Shown: positions 25,184 to 33,710 of the stretch, one piece after another
How positions within the stretch are numbered: the first letter of the stretch is position 1
Layout: every line of letters begins with the position of its first letter
DNA from: Skermanella rosea
GTDB lineage: Bacteria; Pseudomonadota; Alphaproteobacteria; Azospirillales; Azospirillaceae
Assembly (NCBI RefSeq): GCF_016806835.2
Contig: NZ_CP086111.1
Span: 2,739,001 to 2,803,000 of the forward strand
Length of the DNA stretch: 64,000 nt
Direction of reading: 5' to 3'
Position numbers and translations under genes: made by a program
Notes under the pieces: model-generated
Database searches by the model: none
What the model saw: only the letters and a program-made list of their open reading frames with translations
Told to the model about the DNA's origin: nothing

Positions 25184-26095
25184 ATGGCCTCATCGACAGA
25201 GATCAACCGCCGGGTCGTCATCACCTGCGCCGTGACCGGCGCCGGCGATACGGTCGGCAAACATCCCGCCATCCCGGTCACCCCGGAGCAGATCGCGGAC
25301 GCCGCGATCGAGGCCGCATCGGCAGGCGCCGCGGTCGCCCATATCCATGTCCGCGATCCCGGAACCGGCAAGCCCAGCCGCGATCCGGCCCTGTACCGGG
25401 AGGTCATGGAGCGGATCCGGGCCAGCGGGACCGATGTCATCGTCAACCTGACCGCCGGCATGGGCGGCGACCTGGTGATCGGTCCGGACCATGACCCGGC
25501 GCGGTTCGGTCCCGGCACCGATCTCGTCGGAGCCGAGGCGCGGGCGGCCCATGTGGCCGAACTGCTGCCCGAGATCTGCACGCTGGACTGCGGCTCGCTC
25601 AATTTCGGCGACGGCTCGCTGGTCTATGTCTCGACGCCCGACATGCTGCGCCGCCAGGCCGCGATCATCCAGCGGCTGGGCGTCAAGCCGGAGCTGGAGA
25701 TCTTCGATACCGGGAACCTGTGGTTCGCCAAGCGGATGCTGGACGAGGGGCTGCTCGACGCGCCGCCCCTGTTCCAGTTCTGCATGGGGATTCCCTGGGG
25801 CCTGCCGCCCGAGCCGAGGATGATGCTGGCGCTCCGCGACATGCTGCCGGCCGGCAGCGTCTGGGCCGGTTTCGGCATCGGCAGGATGCAGATGCCCATG
25901 GCGGCGCAGGCCGTCCTGCTCGGCGGCAACGTCCGCGTCGGGCTGGAGGACAACCTGTACCTGGACCGCGGAGTCCACGCCAGCAACGGCAGCCTGGTCG
26001 ATCGTGCCGTGACGATCGTCGAGGCGCTGGGCTCGCACGTGGCCGGCCCGGCCGAGGCCCGCGAGATCCTGGGCCTTCCCGTTCCCCGCCGATAA
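25184..26095 (+). CDS. cdhC: BKACE-family 3-dehydrocarnitine cleavage enzyme
   Basis: The 303-residue protein is of the DUF849/beta-keto acid cleavage family. The metal-binding motif [17 protein letters not shown] is near residue 45-62, INL-type [12 protein letters not shown] near 85, [12 protein letters not shown] near 165 and [11 protein letters not shown] near 250. BKACE enzymes transfer the acetyl part of a beta-keto acid using acetyl-CoA. With carnitine dehydrogenase and betainyl-CoA thioesterase immediately downstream, the expected reaction is 3-dehydrocarnitine plus acetyl-CoA to betainyl-CoA plus acetoacetate. The substrate is inferred from this context. Confidence 0.85.
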   Translation: MASSTEINRRVVITCAVTGAGDTVGKHPAIPVTPEQIADAAIEAASAGAAVAHIHVRDPGTGKPSRDPALYREVMERIRASGTDVIVNLTAGMGGDLVIGPDHDPARFGPGTDLVGAEARAAHVAELLPEICTLDCGSLNFGDGSLVYVSTPDMLRRQAAIIQRLGVKPELEIFDTGNLWFAKRMLDEGLLDAPPLFQFCMGIPWGLPPEPRMMLALRDMLPAGSVWAGFGIGRMQMPMAAQAVLLGGNVRVGLEDNLYLDRGVHASNGSLVDRAVTIVEALGSHVAGPAEAREILGLPVPRR

Positions 26096-26119
26096 GCGAT
26101 TTTCCAGGAAGAAACCGAA

Positions 26120-27097
26120 ATGACCGATTCTCTCCCAATTCGCATTCTCGGCCTGATCGGCGGCGGCGTCATCGGCAGCGGCTGGGCGGCCCGCGCCCTC
26201 GCCCACGGGCTCGACGTGGTCGCCTTCGACCCGGCGCCGGGGGCCGAGGACGCCCTGCGGGCCGCGGTCGCGAATGCCTGGCCGGCCCTGGAACGGATGG
26301 GCCTCGCTCAGGGCGCCCGACGGGACCGGCTGCGCTTCGTCCGTTCCGTCGCGGAAGTCGCCGCGGAAGCCGACTTCGTCCAGGAGAACGCGCCGGAGCG
26401 CGAGGACCTGAAGCGCGGGTTGCTGGCGGAGATCGACGCGGGCTGCGCCCCTGGCACCGTCATCGCGTCCAGCTCCTCCGGGCTGCTGCCGTCGCGGATC
26501 CAGGCCGATTGCCGGCATCCCGAAAGGGTGGTGATCGGCCACCCGTTCAACCCGGTCTACCTGCTGCCCCTGGTCGAGATCGTGCCCGGCGGGCTTACGT
26601 CCCCCGATGCCGTGGACCGGGCCGCCGCCTTCTACCGCTCCATCGGCATGCGGCCGCTGAAGATCCGCAAGGAGATCGAAGGCTACCTGTCCGACCGCCT
26701 CCAGGAGGCGATGTGGCGCGAGGCGCTCCACCTGGTAGACCAGGGCATCGCCACCACCGAGGATATCGACGATGCGATCATCTACGGTCCCGGCCTGCGC
26801 TACGCCTTCATGGGGACCTGCCTGACCTTCCATCTGGCCGGCGGCGAGGGCGGCATGGCCCACATGCTGGACCAGTTCGGCCCGGCCCTGAAGCTGCCCT
26901 GGACGAAGCTGGTGGCCCCGGAGCTGACGCGGGAACTCCGCGACCGCATGGTGGAGGGAACGGCGGCCCAGGCCGACGGCCGGACCGTCAAGGAACTGGA
27001 GCGCTGGCGCGACGACTGCCTGGTCCGCCTGATCGAGGTCCTGGCCCCCCTGCGGCACGAGCGCCGGGCGGAGCCCGCGGATCCGGTCGCGCCATGA
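26120..27097 (+). CDS. cdhA: L-carnitine 3-dehydrogenase
   Basis: The 325-residue protein has the 3-hydroxyacyl-CoA dehydrogenase fold: Rossmann motif [20 protein letters not shown] at the N-terminus, [16 protein letters not shown] near 90, the catalytic [19 protein letters not shown] near 140-158, and [20 protein letters not shown] near 190. GHPFNPxYLLPLVE is characteristic of carnitine dehydrogenases. It oxidises L-carnitine with NAD+ to 3-dehydrocarnitine. The stop overlaps the thioesterase start by 4 bp. Confidence 0.88.
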   Translation: MTDSLPIRILGLIGGGVIGSGWAARALAHGLDVVAFDPAPGAEDALRAAVANAWPALERMGLAQGARRDRLRFVRSVAEVAAEADFVQENAPEREDLKRGLLAEIDAGCAPGTVIASSSSGLLPSRIQADCRHPERVVIGHPFNPVYLLPLVEIVPGGLTSPDAVDRAAAFYRSIGMRPLKIRKEIEGYLSDRLQEAMWREALHLVDQGIATTEDIDDAIIYGPGLRYAFMGTCLTFHLAGGEGGMAHMLDQFGPALKLPWTKLVAPELTRELRDRMVEGTAAQADGRTVKELERWRDDCLVRLIEVLAPLRHERRAEPADPVAP

Positions 27098-27594
27098 GCG
27101 GCGCGGGGCCGCTGCGCCTCCACCGCGCCCGCGTCGTTCCGGAATGGATCGACTACAACGGCCATCTCAGCGAAGCCTACTACGTGCTGATCTTCGGCCA
27201 TGCGACGGATGCCCTGCTGGACGCCGTCGGCATGGACGGGGAGTTCCGGGCCCGGACCGGCCGCTCCGTCTATACGGTGGACGCCCGCATCCGCTACCTG
27301 GGCGAGGTCGCCTGCGGCGAGGAGGTGGAGATCCGCACCTGGATCGCCGGTGCCGATCCGAAGCGCATGCTGGTCCACCACGCCATGCACCGTGCCGGAT
27401 CCGACGAGCCGGCGGCGCAGGCGGAGCTGGTGCTGCTCTCCGTGGCGAAGCCGGGGCCGCGCGCCGCACCGTTCGATCCCGCGGTGTTCCGGTCCGTCCT
27501 GTCGCTCGCCGAAGCCGGCGGGGACGACTGCCCCGTCCTGCCGGATCGCTGGGTTCCGCCTTCACGTCAACGCACTCAAGAACAGGGAGAATGA
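27094..27594 (+). CDS. cdhB: Betainyl-CoA thioesterase (hot-dog fold)
   Basis: The 166-residue hot-dog thioesterase has the motif [20 protein letters not shown] near residue 15-35, with the Asp/Asn-Gly-His site of 4HBT enzymes, and [20 protein letters not shown] near 60-80. In carnitine catabolism CdhB hydrolyses betainyl-CoA to glycine betaine and CoA. In several organisms it is fused to the dehydrogenase; here it is a separate gene that overlaps cdhA by 4 bp. Confidence 0.85.
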   Translation: MSGAGPLRLHRARVVPEWIDYNGHLSEAYYVLIFGHATDALLDAVGMDGEFRARTGRSVYTVDARIRYLGEVACGEEVEIRTWIAGADPKRMLVHHAMHRAGSDEPAAQAELVLLSVAKPGPRAAPFDPAVFRSVLSLAEAGGDDCPVLPDRWVPPSRQRTQEQGE

Positions 27595-27596
27595 AC

Positions 27597-28562
27597 ATGC
27601 CTCCGAGAACCGCCCGCCTGATGGCCGCCGCCGGCATCGCCCTTTGCGGCGCCTCCCTCTGGCCCGCCGCGGCCCCGGCCGCCGAGCCCGCCGAATGCAG
27701 GACGGTCAGGATGTCCGATCCGGGCTGGACCGACATCACCTCCACGACCACCACGGCCTCGGTCATCCTGTCCGCCCTGGGATACCAGCCGTCCGTCGTG
27801 AACCTCTCGGTCGCCGTTTCCATCGAGGGACTGCGCTCCGGGAACATCGACGCGTTCCTGGGCAACTGGATGCCGGCGCAGGAGGAAATGACCCGCAAAT
27901 ACATCGACGGCGGCCAGATCGACGTCGCGACCGTCAACCTCGAAGGCGCCACCACGACGCTGGCGGTCAACAAGGCGGCGGCCGATGCCGGGGTGAAGAC
28001 CTTCGCCGACCTCGACAAGCACGGTGACAGGTTCAACCGCACCATCAGCAGCATCGAGCCGGGATCGTCGGCCAATGCGAAGATCCACAAGATGATCGAG
28101 GACGACGCCTACGGGCTGGGCGACTGGAAGCTGATCGAATCCAGCGAGGCGGCGATGCTGGCTGCGGTGGACCGGGCCGTCCGCCGCGACGACTGGGCGG
28201 TGTTCCTGGGCTGGGCGCCCCATCCGATGAACGTCAAGCTGCCGATGGGCTACCTGGACGGCGGCGAGGAGTATTTCGGCCCCAACCGCGGCAGCGCCAC
28301 CGTCCGGACCCTGACCAGGGCCGGGCTGGGTGAGGCCTGCCCCAATCTCGGCACGCTCCTGAAGCAGCTCGTGTTCTCAGTCCCGATGGAGAACGAGATG
28401 ATGGTCATGATCCTGAACGACCGGATGGACCCGAAGGAGGCCGTCGAAACCTGGATGCGCGGGAATCCGCAGGTGCTGGATACCTGGCTGGCCGGGGTCA
28501 CCGGTTTCGACGGAAAGCCCGCCCTGCCCGCCGTGAAGTCGGCCCTTGGCATTGCCTCCTGA
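27597..28562 (+). CDS. caiX: Carnitine/betaine-type ABC binding protein
   Basis: The 321-residue protein has a signal peptide (Ala-rich, cleavage near PAAAPAAEPAE) and the OpuAC/ChoX-type quaternary-amine binding fold. Examples are VRMSDPGWTDITSTTTTASV, SIEGLRSGNIDAFLGNWMPA near 75 and DDWAVFLGWAPHPMNVK near 200. The aromatic residues W, W and Y in these motifs suit a box for a trimethylammonium group. No ABC permease or ATPase is nearby. In Pseudomonas, CaiX likewise works with a distant CbcWV core. ATG at 27597 has better spacing to AGGGAG than the overlapping one at 27591. Confidence 0.85.
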   Translation: MPPRTARLMAAAGIALCGASLWPAAAPAAEPAECRTVRMSDPGWTDITSTTTTASVILSALGYQPSVVNLSVAVSIEGLRSGNIDAFLGNWMPAQEEMTRKYIDGGQIDVATVNLEGATTTLAVNKAAADAGVKTFADLDKHGDRFNRTISSIEPGSSANAKIHKMIEDDAYGLGDWKLIESSEAAMLAAVDRAVRRDDWAVFLGWAPHPMNVKLPMGYLDGGEEYFGPNRGSATVRTLTRAGLGEACPNLGTLLKQLVFSVPMENEMMVMILNDRMDPKEAVETWMRGNPQVLDTWLAGVTGFDGKPALPAVKSALGIAS

Positions 28563-29496
28563 CCGGTTCGCCCCCGGGGTCGCCGAGGCGCTGCGGATCG
28601 CCGCGGCGCGCACGCCCGCCACGGGCGGCGGGATCGCGGCCCTGCGCGACGCCTACGAGACTGAACGATCCTGGTGGAACCGGCCGGTCATCGACCTGCA
28701 TTCGGTGACCGACACGGTTCTGGACCTGGAGGCCGGACCGACCGGCGTCCGGGTGTACCGCCCGGATGCCGGCGAGTCCCTGCCGGGGCTGGTGTTCCTC
28801 CACGGCGGCGGCTTCGTCGTCGGTTCGCTCGATTCCCACGACCGGATCATGCGGCAGCTCTGCCGCCGGTCCGGGGCGGTGGTGGTCGGGCTGGACTACC
28901 CGCTCTCCCCGGAGCATCGGTACCCGGCGGCGCTCGACACGGTCGAACAGGCCGTCGTCGCCCTCGCGGAAGGTCTGCCTGTTGCCGGCATCGATCCCGG
29001 CCGGCTGGGCATAGGCGGCGATTCCGCCGGCGCCCACCTGGCGCTGGCCGCGGCGCTCCGCCTGCGGGACCGGCGGCCGGACGCCGTCAGGTTCATGCTG
29101 CTGTACTACGGCCTCTACGGGCTGGAGGAGTCGGAGTCGCGGCGGCGCTACACCGACCCGGTCTACGGCCTGCCCCCCGACGAACTGCGGTTCTACGAAG
29201 CCTGCTACCTGGGCCCGGGAGCGCCCCCCGGCGGTGATGCGATGGATCTCCTAGCGGCCGACCTCGCTGGCCTGCCGCCCGCCTTCGTGGGCGCGGCGGC
29301 CCTGGATCCCCTGCGCGACGACAGCCTCGCCCTTGCCGATTCCTTGCGGAGGGCCGGCGGACGCGCCGAGTTGCGCGTCTACGACGGCGTTCCCCACGGT
29401 TTCCTGCACTGGAGCCGGCTGGTTCCGACTGCCGTCCAGGCGCTGGAGGACGGCGCGCGCGCCGCCGCGGCCACGCTGTTCAGGCTCCCATCCTGA
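28546..29496 (+). CDS. hocS: Alpha/beta-hydrolase esterase, acylcarnitine hydrolase-like
   Basis: The 316-residue HSL-type esterase has the oxyanion motif LVFLHGGGFVVGSLDSHDR near residue 85, nucleophile Ser in LGIGGDSAGAHLALA near 165, the catalytic Asp region AALDPLRDDSLALAD near 250 and His in YDGVPHGFLHWSR near 285. Its position after the carnitine binding protein mirrors the Pseudomonas gene hocS, whose product releases carnitine from short-chain O-acylcarnitines. That role is inferred from synteny. The TTG start at 28546 overlaps caiX by 17 bp. Confidence 0.75.
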   Translation: MALPPDRFAPGVAEALRIAAARTPATGGGIAALRDAYETERSWWNRPVIDLHSVTDTVLDLEAGPTGVRVYRPDAGESLPGLVFLHGGGFVVGSLDSHDRIMRQLCRRSGAVVVGLDYPLSPEHRYPAALDTVEQAVVALAEGLPVAGIDPGRLGIGGDSAGAHLALAAALRLRDRRPDAVRFMLLYYGLYGLEESESRRRYTDPVYGLPPDELRFYEACYLGPGAPPGGDAMDLLAADLAGLPPAFVGAAALDPLRDDSLALADSLRRAGGRAELRVYDGVPHGFLHWSRLVPTAVQALEDGARAAAATLFRLPS

Positions 29497-30547
29497 CCAT
29501 CGTGGCGACGGGCGCGGGCTGAAGCCGTGCCGTCGCCCGGTCCCGGCTGGGACTGGCCCCGGCGTGGCGCCGGTATGTCCGGGAGAACCCCTCGTAGCTG
29601 CCGAAGCCGCAGGCGACCGCGATCTCCGCCAGTGAATGGCCGGAATACAGCACCAGCGACCGCGCCCGCTCGACCCTCAACCAGAGATAGTAGCTGGTGG
29701 GCGACTGGCCGAGTGCTCCGTGGAACAGCCGCTCCATCTGCCGGAGCGACAGCCCGGCCCGGTCGGCCAGAGTCTGGAGCGCCAGGGGTTCCTCCAGGTT
29801 CCGCTCCATGATGCGGACGGCGGCGGCCAGCTTGGGATGGCAGACGCCCAGGCGCTGGGGCACGTCGGCCCGCTGGCTGGACCCGGCGTCCCGGATGGCG
29901 GGATGGATGAACTGATCCGAGACGCCGACGGCGACGCGGTGGCCGCAATCGATGCGGATCAGGTGGAGCATCATGTCCAGGGCCGCCGTGCCGCCGGCGC
30001 AGGTCAGCCGCCTGCGGTCGATGACGAAGATCGACGGCTTGACCTCCACCCGGGGATACTGCTCGGCCAGGCTGTCCAGGCACTCCCAATGGGTCGTGGC
30101 GGCATGCCCGTCGAGCAGGCCGGTGCGGGCCAGCAGAAGGCTCCCGCTGTCGATGGCGCCCAGGATGGTGCCCTGCCGGTCGAACCGGCGCAGCGGAGCG
30201 GCCAGGGCGTCGCTGAAGGAATCCTGGGGATCGAAACCGGCGCACAGGATCAGCATGCCGGGCGTGCCGACCTCCTCCAGCCGCCGGTCGGGGACCAGGG
30301 TCATGCCGTTGCTCGCCATCACCGTGCCGCCGTCCGCCGAAGCCGTGCTCCAGCGATAGCAGGACCGGCCCATCAACTGGTTGGCGACCCTCAGCGGCTC
30401 CACGGCGCAGGTGAAGGCCAGCATCGAGAACTTGGGAAACAGCAGGAAGGCGATGTCCCGGCCGGTCTCGTCGAGGGATGGCGCGCTGGTGACGGACGGC
30501 ATCGCGTTCAGGCCCGGAACCGGAAGAATGGTCGAAGCATCGTCCAT
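29480..30547 (-). CDS. cdhR: GlxA/AraC-family regulator of carnitine catabolism (CdhR-type)
   Basis: The 355-residue protein has an N-terminal DJ-1/PfpI-like domain (DIAFLLFPKFSMLAFTCAVE, TILGAIDSGSLLLARTGLLD). The C-terminal AraC double helix-turn-helix (about 245-340) has LADRAGLSLRQMERLFHGAL and LAEIAVACGFGSYEGFSRTY. It is transcribed towards the carnitine genes and its 3' end overlaps the esterase by 17 bp. In Pseudomonas, CdhR of this family activates the carnitine operon in response to carnitine, which fits here. Confidence 0.85.
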   Translation of the reverse strand: MDDASTILPVPGLNAMPSVTSAPSLDETGRDIAFLLFPKFSMLAFTCAVEPLRVANQLMGRSCYRWSTASADGGTVMASNGMTLVPDRRLEEVGTPGMLILCAGFDPQDSFSDALAAPLRRFDRQGTILGAIDSGSLLLARTGLLDGHAATTHWECLDSLAEQYPRVEVKPSIFVIDRRRLTCAGGTAALDMMLHLIRIDCGHRVAVGVSDQFIHPAIRDAGSSQRADVPQRLGVCHPKLAAAVRIMERNLEEPLALQTLADRAGLSLRQMERLFHGALGQSPTSYYLWLRVERARSLVLYSGHSLAEIAVACGFGSYEGFSRTYRRHAGASPSRDRATARLQPAPVATMVRMGA

Positions 30548-30593
30548 TCTGCCGGCAAGCCTGGGCGGTCACGCAAGGGGTTTTCAGGGGGTT

Positions 30594-32276
30594 CTACGCC
30601 TGTCCCGCCTTGCCGGCCCGGGGAAGCCGGATCAGGCGCGACGGCCGCAGCAGGTTGTTGCGTTCCAGCAGCGGATGGGCGATCGCCGCGAAATGGGCAT
30701 CGATCCGCTTCAGGTCGCGCACGGCGTCGAGATGCAGGCTGCTCGTCTCGGCCTGCAGACCCATGTCCGGCGTATGGGCGAACTCGTTCTCGGCGGCGGC
30801 CCGCTCCAGGTCGCGGAACCTTTCCTTTCCCTCGACGAGCCTCAGGGCCGATTGCAGGTCCTCGCCCATGAAGACGGCCACCGCCAGCCGGAGCTGGGCC
30901 AACAGGTGGTCGTGCATGGCCTCCGCTTCCTCGACCTGCTGTTCCGTCAGGCACAGGCGCCGACGCATGCGCTTGGCGGCGAGGTCCAGGACCCCCTTGT
31001 CGATGATGTCCCCGGCATGCTCCAGGTTGAGGGCGACGGTCTGCACATGGGCCAGCCTCGAGCATTCCTCGCCGCCGAGCTCGCGCTGGCTGAGTTCCGA
31101 CAGGAAGCGCTTCAACGCCCCGTGCAGCCGGTCGAGGACGTCGTCCTTGCGCCGCAGTTCGTCGAGCAGCCGGTAGTCGTCGCGGCGCAGCAGCTCCCGC
31201 GATCCCCTCAGCATCTCCTCGACGGTGTCTGCCATGCGGAAGGCTTCCCGGGCGGCGTTGGCGAGCGCGACCCGCGGCGTGGCGAGCGAGCCGGGGTCCA
31301 GGTATCGGGCGCTCCCGGCATCCTCCGGCACCGGGCGGTCCGGCAGGACCCGTTCCAGCAGCCTGGCCTGAAGCGACAAGGCAGGGAGGGAGAGGGCCGC
31401 CAGGGCGAGGTTGAAGACGAGATGGAACGTCACCGCGAGCCAGGCGGGATCCTGGCCCGCCACAAGCGGGTGACCCGCCAGGGCGGGCAGCAGGGGCAGG
31501 ACGAGGATGCAGCCCACGATCCGGTTGGCGATGTTGCCGACCGGCAGGCGCAGCGCGCTGCGCTCGCCCGATGCCGCTGCCAGCAGGGGATTCAGCGCGC
31601 TGCCGAGATTCGCGCCCAGCACCATGACCAGGGCGGCGTAGGGCGTGACGAGCCCCGCGCCGGCCAGCGAGGCGATCACCAGGATGGCGGCGACGCTGGA
31701 GTGCATCGCCCACGCGATCAGCGCCGCCGCGGCCAACACGGGCAGGGGCTCGCGGGTCAGGGCGGCGATCAGCTCCTTCGCCTCGGGGGAAACGCCGGTC
31801 GGCACGATGGTCTGGACCAGCAGGTGCAGCGACAGCAGGACGAACCCCAGGCCGATCGTGATCCGGCCCAGGTTGCGGCTGCGCGTCCTGGTCCCGGTCC
31901 TGAAGACGACGAGTCCGGCGAAGATCAGCACGGGATAGACGACGGTGATGTCGAACGACAGGGCCCAGGCGACCAGCGCGGTGCCCACGTTGGCCCCCAG
32001 CATCACGGCCAGCGCCGGGACCAGCTCGATCAACCCGCCGCCCAGGAAGGAGGTCGTCATGAAGGCGGTGGCGGTGCTGCTCTGGAGCGCCAGCGTGACG
32101 CCGGTCCCGGCGAGGCAGGCGGCCAGACGGTTCCGCAGCGCCCGGCCGAGCAGGCGGCGGAGGTCGCCGCCGAAGGCGCGCATCACGCCGCTCCGCACCA
32201 TGTGGACGCCCCAGAGCAGGAGCGCCACCTCGCCCAGAAGCTCCATCAACGCATGGGTGGCGGGCATGGCGGACAT
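30594..32276 (-). CDS. Na/Pi cotransporter family protein with PhoU-like domain
   Basis: The 560-residue membrane protein of the NptA/YjbB type has two inverted Na/Pi repeats, each with a QSS-type motif: GVTLALQSSTATAFMTTSFL near 60 and WAMHSSVAAILVIASLAGAG near 190. The paired GANVGTAL and GANLGSALNP segments follow. The C-terminal third (about 340-545) is a soluble helical PhoU-like domain. It is predicted to move phosphate with sodium, with the PhoU-like part as a regulator. The genes on either side do not suggest a pathway. Confidence 0.85.
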   Translation of the reverse strand: MSAMPATHALMELLGEVALLLWGVHMVRSGVMRAFGGDLRRLLGRALRNRLAACLAGTGVTLALQSSTATAFMTTSFLGGGLIELVPALAVMLGANVGTALVAWALSFDITVVYPVLIFAGLVVFRTGTRTRSRNLGRITIGLGFVLLSLHLLVQTIVPTGVSPEAKELIAALTREPLPVLAAAALIAWAMHSSVAAILVIASLAGAGLVTPYAALVMVLGANLGSALNPLLAAASGERSALRLPVGNIANRIVGCILVLPLLPALAGHPLVAGQDPAWLAVTFHLVFNLALAALSLPALSLQARLLERVLPDRPVPEDAGSARYLDPGSLATPRVALANAAREAFRMADTVEEMLRGSRELLRRDDYRLLDELRRKDDVLDRLHGALKRFLSELSQRELGGEECSRLAHVQTVALNLEHAGDIIDKGVLDLAAKRMRRRLCLTEQQVEEAEAMHDHLLAQLRLAVAVFMGEDLQSALRLVEGKERFRDLERAAAENEFAHTPDMGLQAETSSLHLDAVRDLKRIDAHFAAIAHPLLERNNLLRPSRLIRLPRAGKAGQA

Positions 32277-32388
32277 CCTGGACTCCCTACCCCGCTCCCG
32301 ATCGGCGGGTTCCTGTTCGTTGCTTAGAACTCAATCGGCCATGCGCCCCTGTTGTTCCACCCCGTCGCCGTCCCGGCGGCGATCAGCC

Positions 32389-32739
32389 CTACAGTCCGAA
32401 CCGGGTCGGGCTCAGGTTCAGGGTTTCGCAGACCTGGCGCGCGGCGGCGACCTGCGCCGGCGCCAACTCCCCCTCCGGCTTCCCGCCGCCGAGCAGCGCT
32501 TCCATGAGCTCCGTCGCCGCCCGGGCGTCACCCTTGACCGGATGCAGGGCCTGCAAGGCGGCCACCTCGCCTTTCTCCCGGTCTTCCCGGAGATGGGCGA
32601 GATACCGGTCGAACGCCTCGGCGGCGCCGTTTCCGGCCTTCGCCACCCGCGACCGGACGGCCCCGGCGTCGGCTCCCTCGGCCACTCCCAGCAAGGCCCC
32701 TGCTGCGGCCAGCGCGGCGCCGCTCCTGTCGTCCGTCAT
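32389..32739 (-). CDS. Small hypothetical protein
   Basis: A 116-residue, Ala- and Glu-rich, probably helical protein starts MTDDRSGAALAAAGALLGVA and ends RQVCETLNLSPTRFGL. There is no signal peptide, membrane span or known motif. The ATG at 32739 follows GGGGGACAAATG-type sequence with a GGGGG tract; five further codons upstream are open. Codon composition is like that of its neighbours, which supports it being real. Function unknown. Confidence 0.5.
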   Translation of the reverse strand: MTDDRSGAALAAAGALLGVAEGADAGAVRSRVAKAGNGAAEAFDRYLAHLREDREKGEVAALQALHPVKGDARAATELMEALLGGGKPEGELAPAQVAAARQVCETLNLSPTRFGL

Positions 32740-32874
32740 TTGTCCCCCGTCCAAAGCCGGCCAGCGATGCCTGGCCCGCTGCCTGCAACAGGGCAGCCGG
32801 GAAATCGGCGCATGTCACCGGCGGGCCGGGACGGTCCGGCGCTTTTCCCTGTTGCATCGGCGATGGAAGAAACA

Positions 32875-33528
32875 ATGCCCGATCCCTGGCCGACCACCGA
32901 GGCCGAGGCGCGCGTCGTGCAGGAGGACCTGCGCGGCCGTGTCGTGACCCACGACGATTTCCCTCCGCTCCGCCGCATCGCGGCCGTCGACGCGCATTAC
33001 AGCGACTCCGACGGCCTGACCTGGGCGGCGGTGGCCGAACTCGACCCGGAGACGCTGGAGCTGATAAGGTCCGTCCTGCTGGCCCGGCCGACGGTCTTTC
33101 CCTACGTGCCGGGATACCTGTCGTTCCGCGAGGTTCCGGCCATGGCGGCGGCGGTCGGCCTGCTGCCGGAGCCTCCCGACCTCCTGGTCGTCGATGGGCA
33201 GGGCTTGGCGCACCCGCGCCGTTTCGGGCTCGCTTGCCACCTGGGCGTGGTGACGGGGCTGCCGGCGATCGGCGTCGCCAAGTCGCGGCTGGTCGGCCGC
33301 TACGAGGAACCGGGGCGCGTGCGCGGCTCCTCCTCGCCCATGTTCCACCGGCGGGAGCTGGTCGGGGTGGCGCTGCGCACCCGAGACGGCACCAATCCGC
33401 TCTTCGTGTCCGTCGGCCACCGGGTAAGCCTGCCCACCGCCGTGGACCTGGTGCTCCGCTTCGCGCCGAAATGGCGCCTGCCGGAGCCGATCCGCCTCGC
33501 CGACGCCATCTCGCGCATGCACCGGTGA
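32875..33528 (+). CDS. nfi: Endonuclease V (deoxyinosine 3' endonuclease)
   Basis: The 217-residue product matches endonuclease V, which nicks DNA near deoxyinosine. The first catalytic Asp is in RRIAAVDAHYSDSDGLTWAA, PYVPGYLSFREVPA holds the conserved PYxPGxLxFRExP with Glu, and DLLVVDGQGLAHPRRFGLA carries the second Asp. AIGVAKSRLVG supplies the conserved Lys. The start at 32875 follows GGAAGAAAC. It is a single gene with no clear operon partner. Confidence 0.92.
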   Translation: MPDPWPTTEAEARVVQEDLRGRVVTHDDFPPLRRIAAVDAHYSDSDGLTWAAVAELDPETLELIRSVLLARPTVFPYVPGYLSFREVPAMAAAVGLLPEPPDLLVVDGQGLAHPRRFGLACHLGVVTGLPAIGVAKSRLVGRYEEPGRVRGSSSPMFHRRELVGVALRTRDGTNPLFVSVGHRVSLPTAVDLVLRFAPKWRLPEPIRLADAISRMHR

Positions 33529-33710
33529 GCCGGACCAGCCGCCGGCCGGCGAATACGACCTTGAATAACAATGAATAACAAAGGGAATACCGCCACAAAG
33601 AGCGCTTGCGGCGCAGGGGTGATACTTTATCTTGGCATCGGATTTCTGGCACGGTGCGCATCAAGGGTACGGTGATCCAGGCCAGACTTGCCGAAGCGAG
33701 GGGCTCTCCG

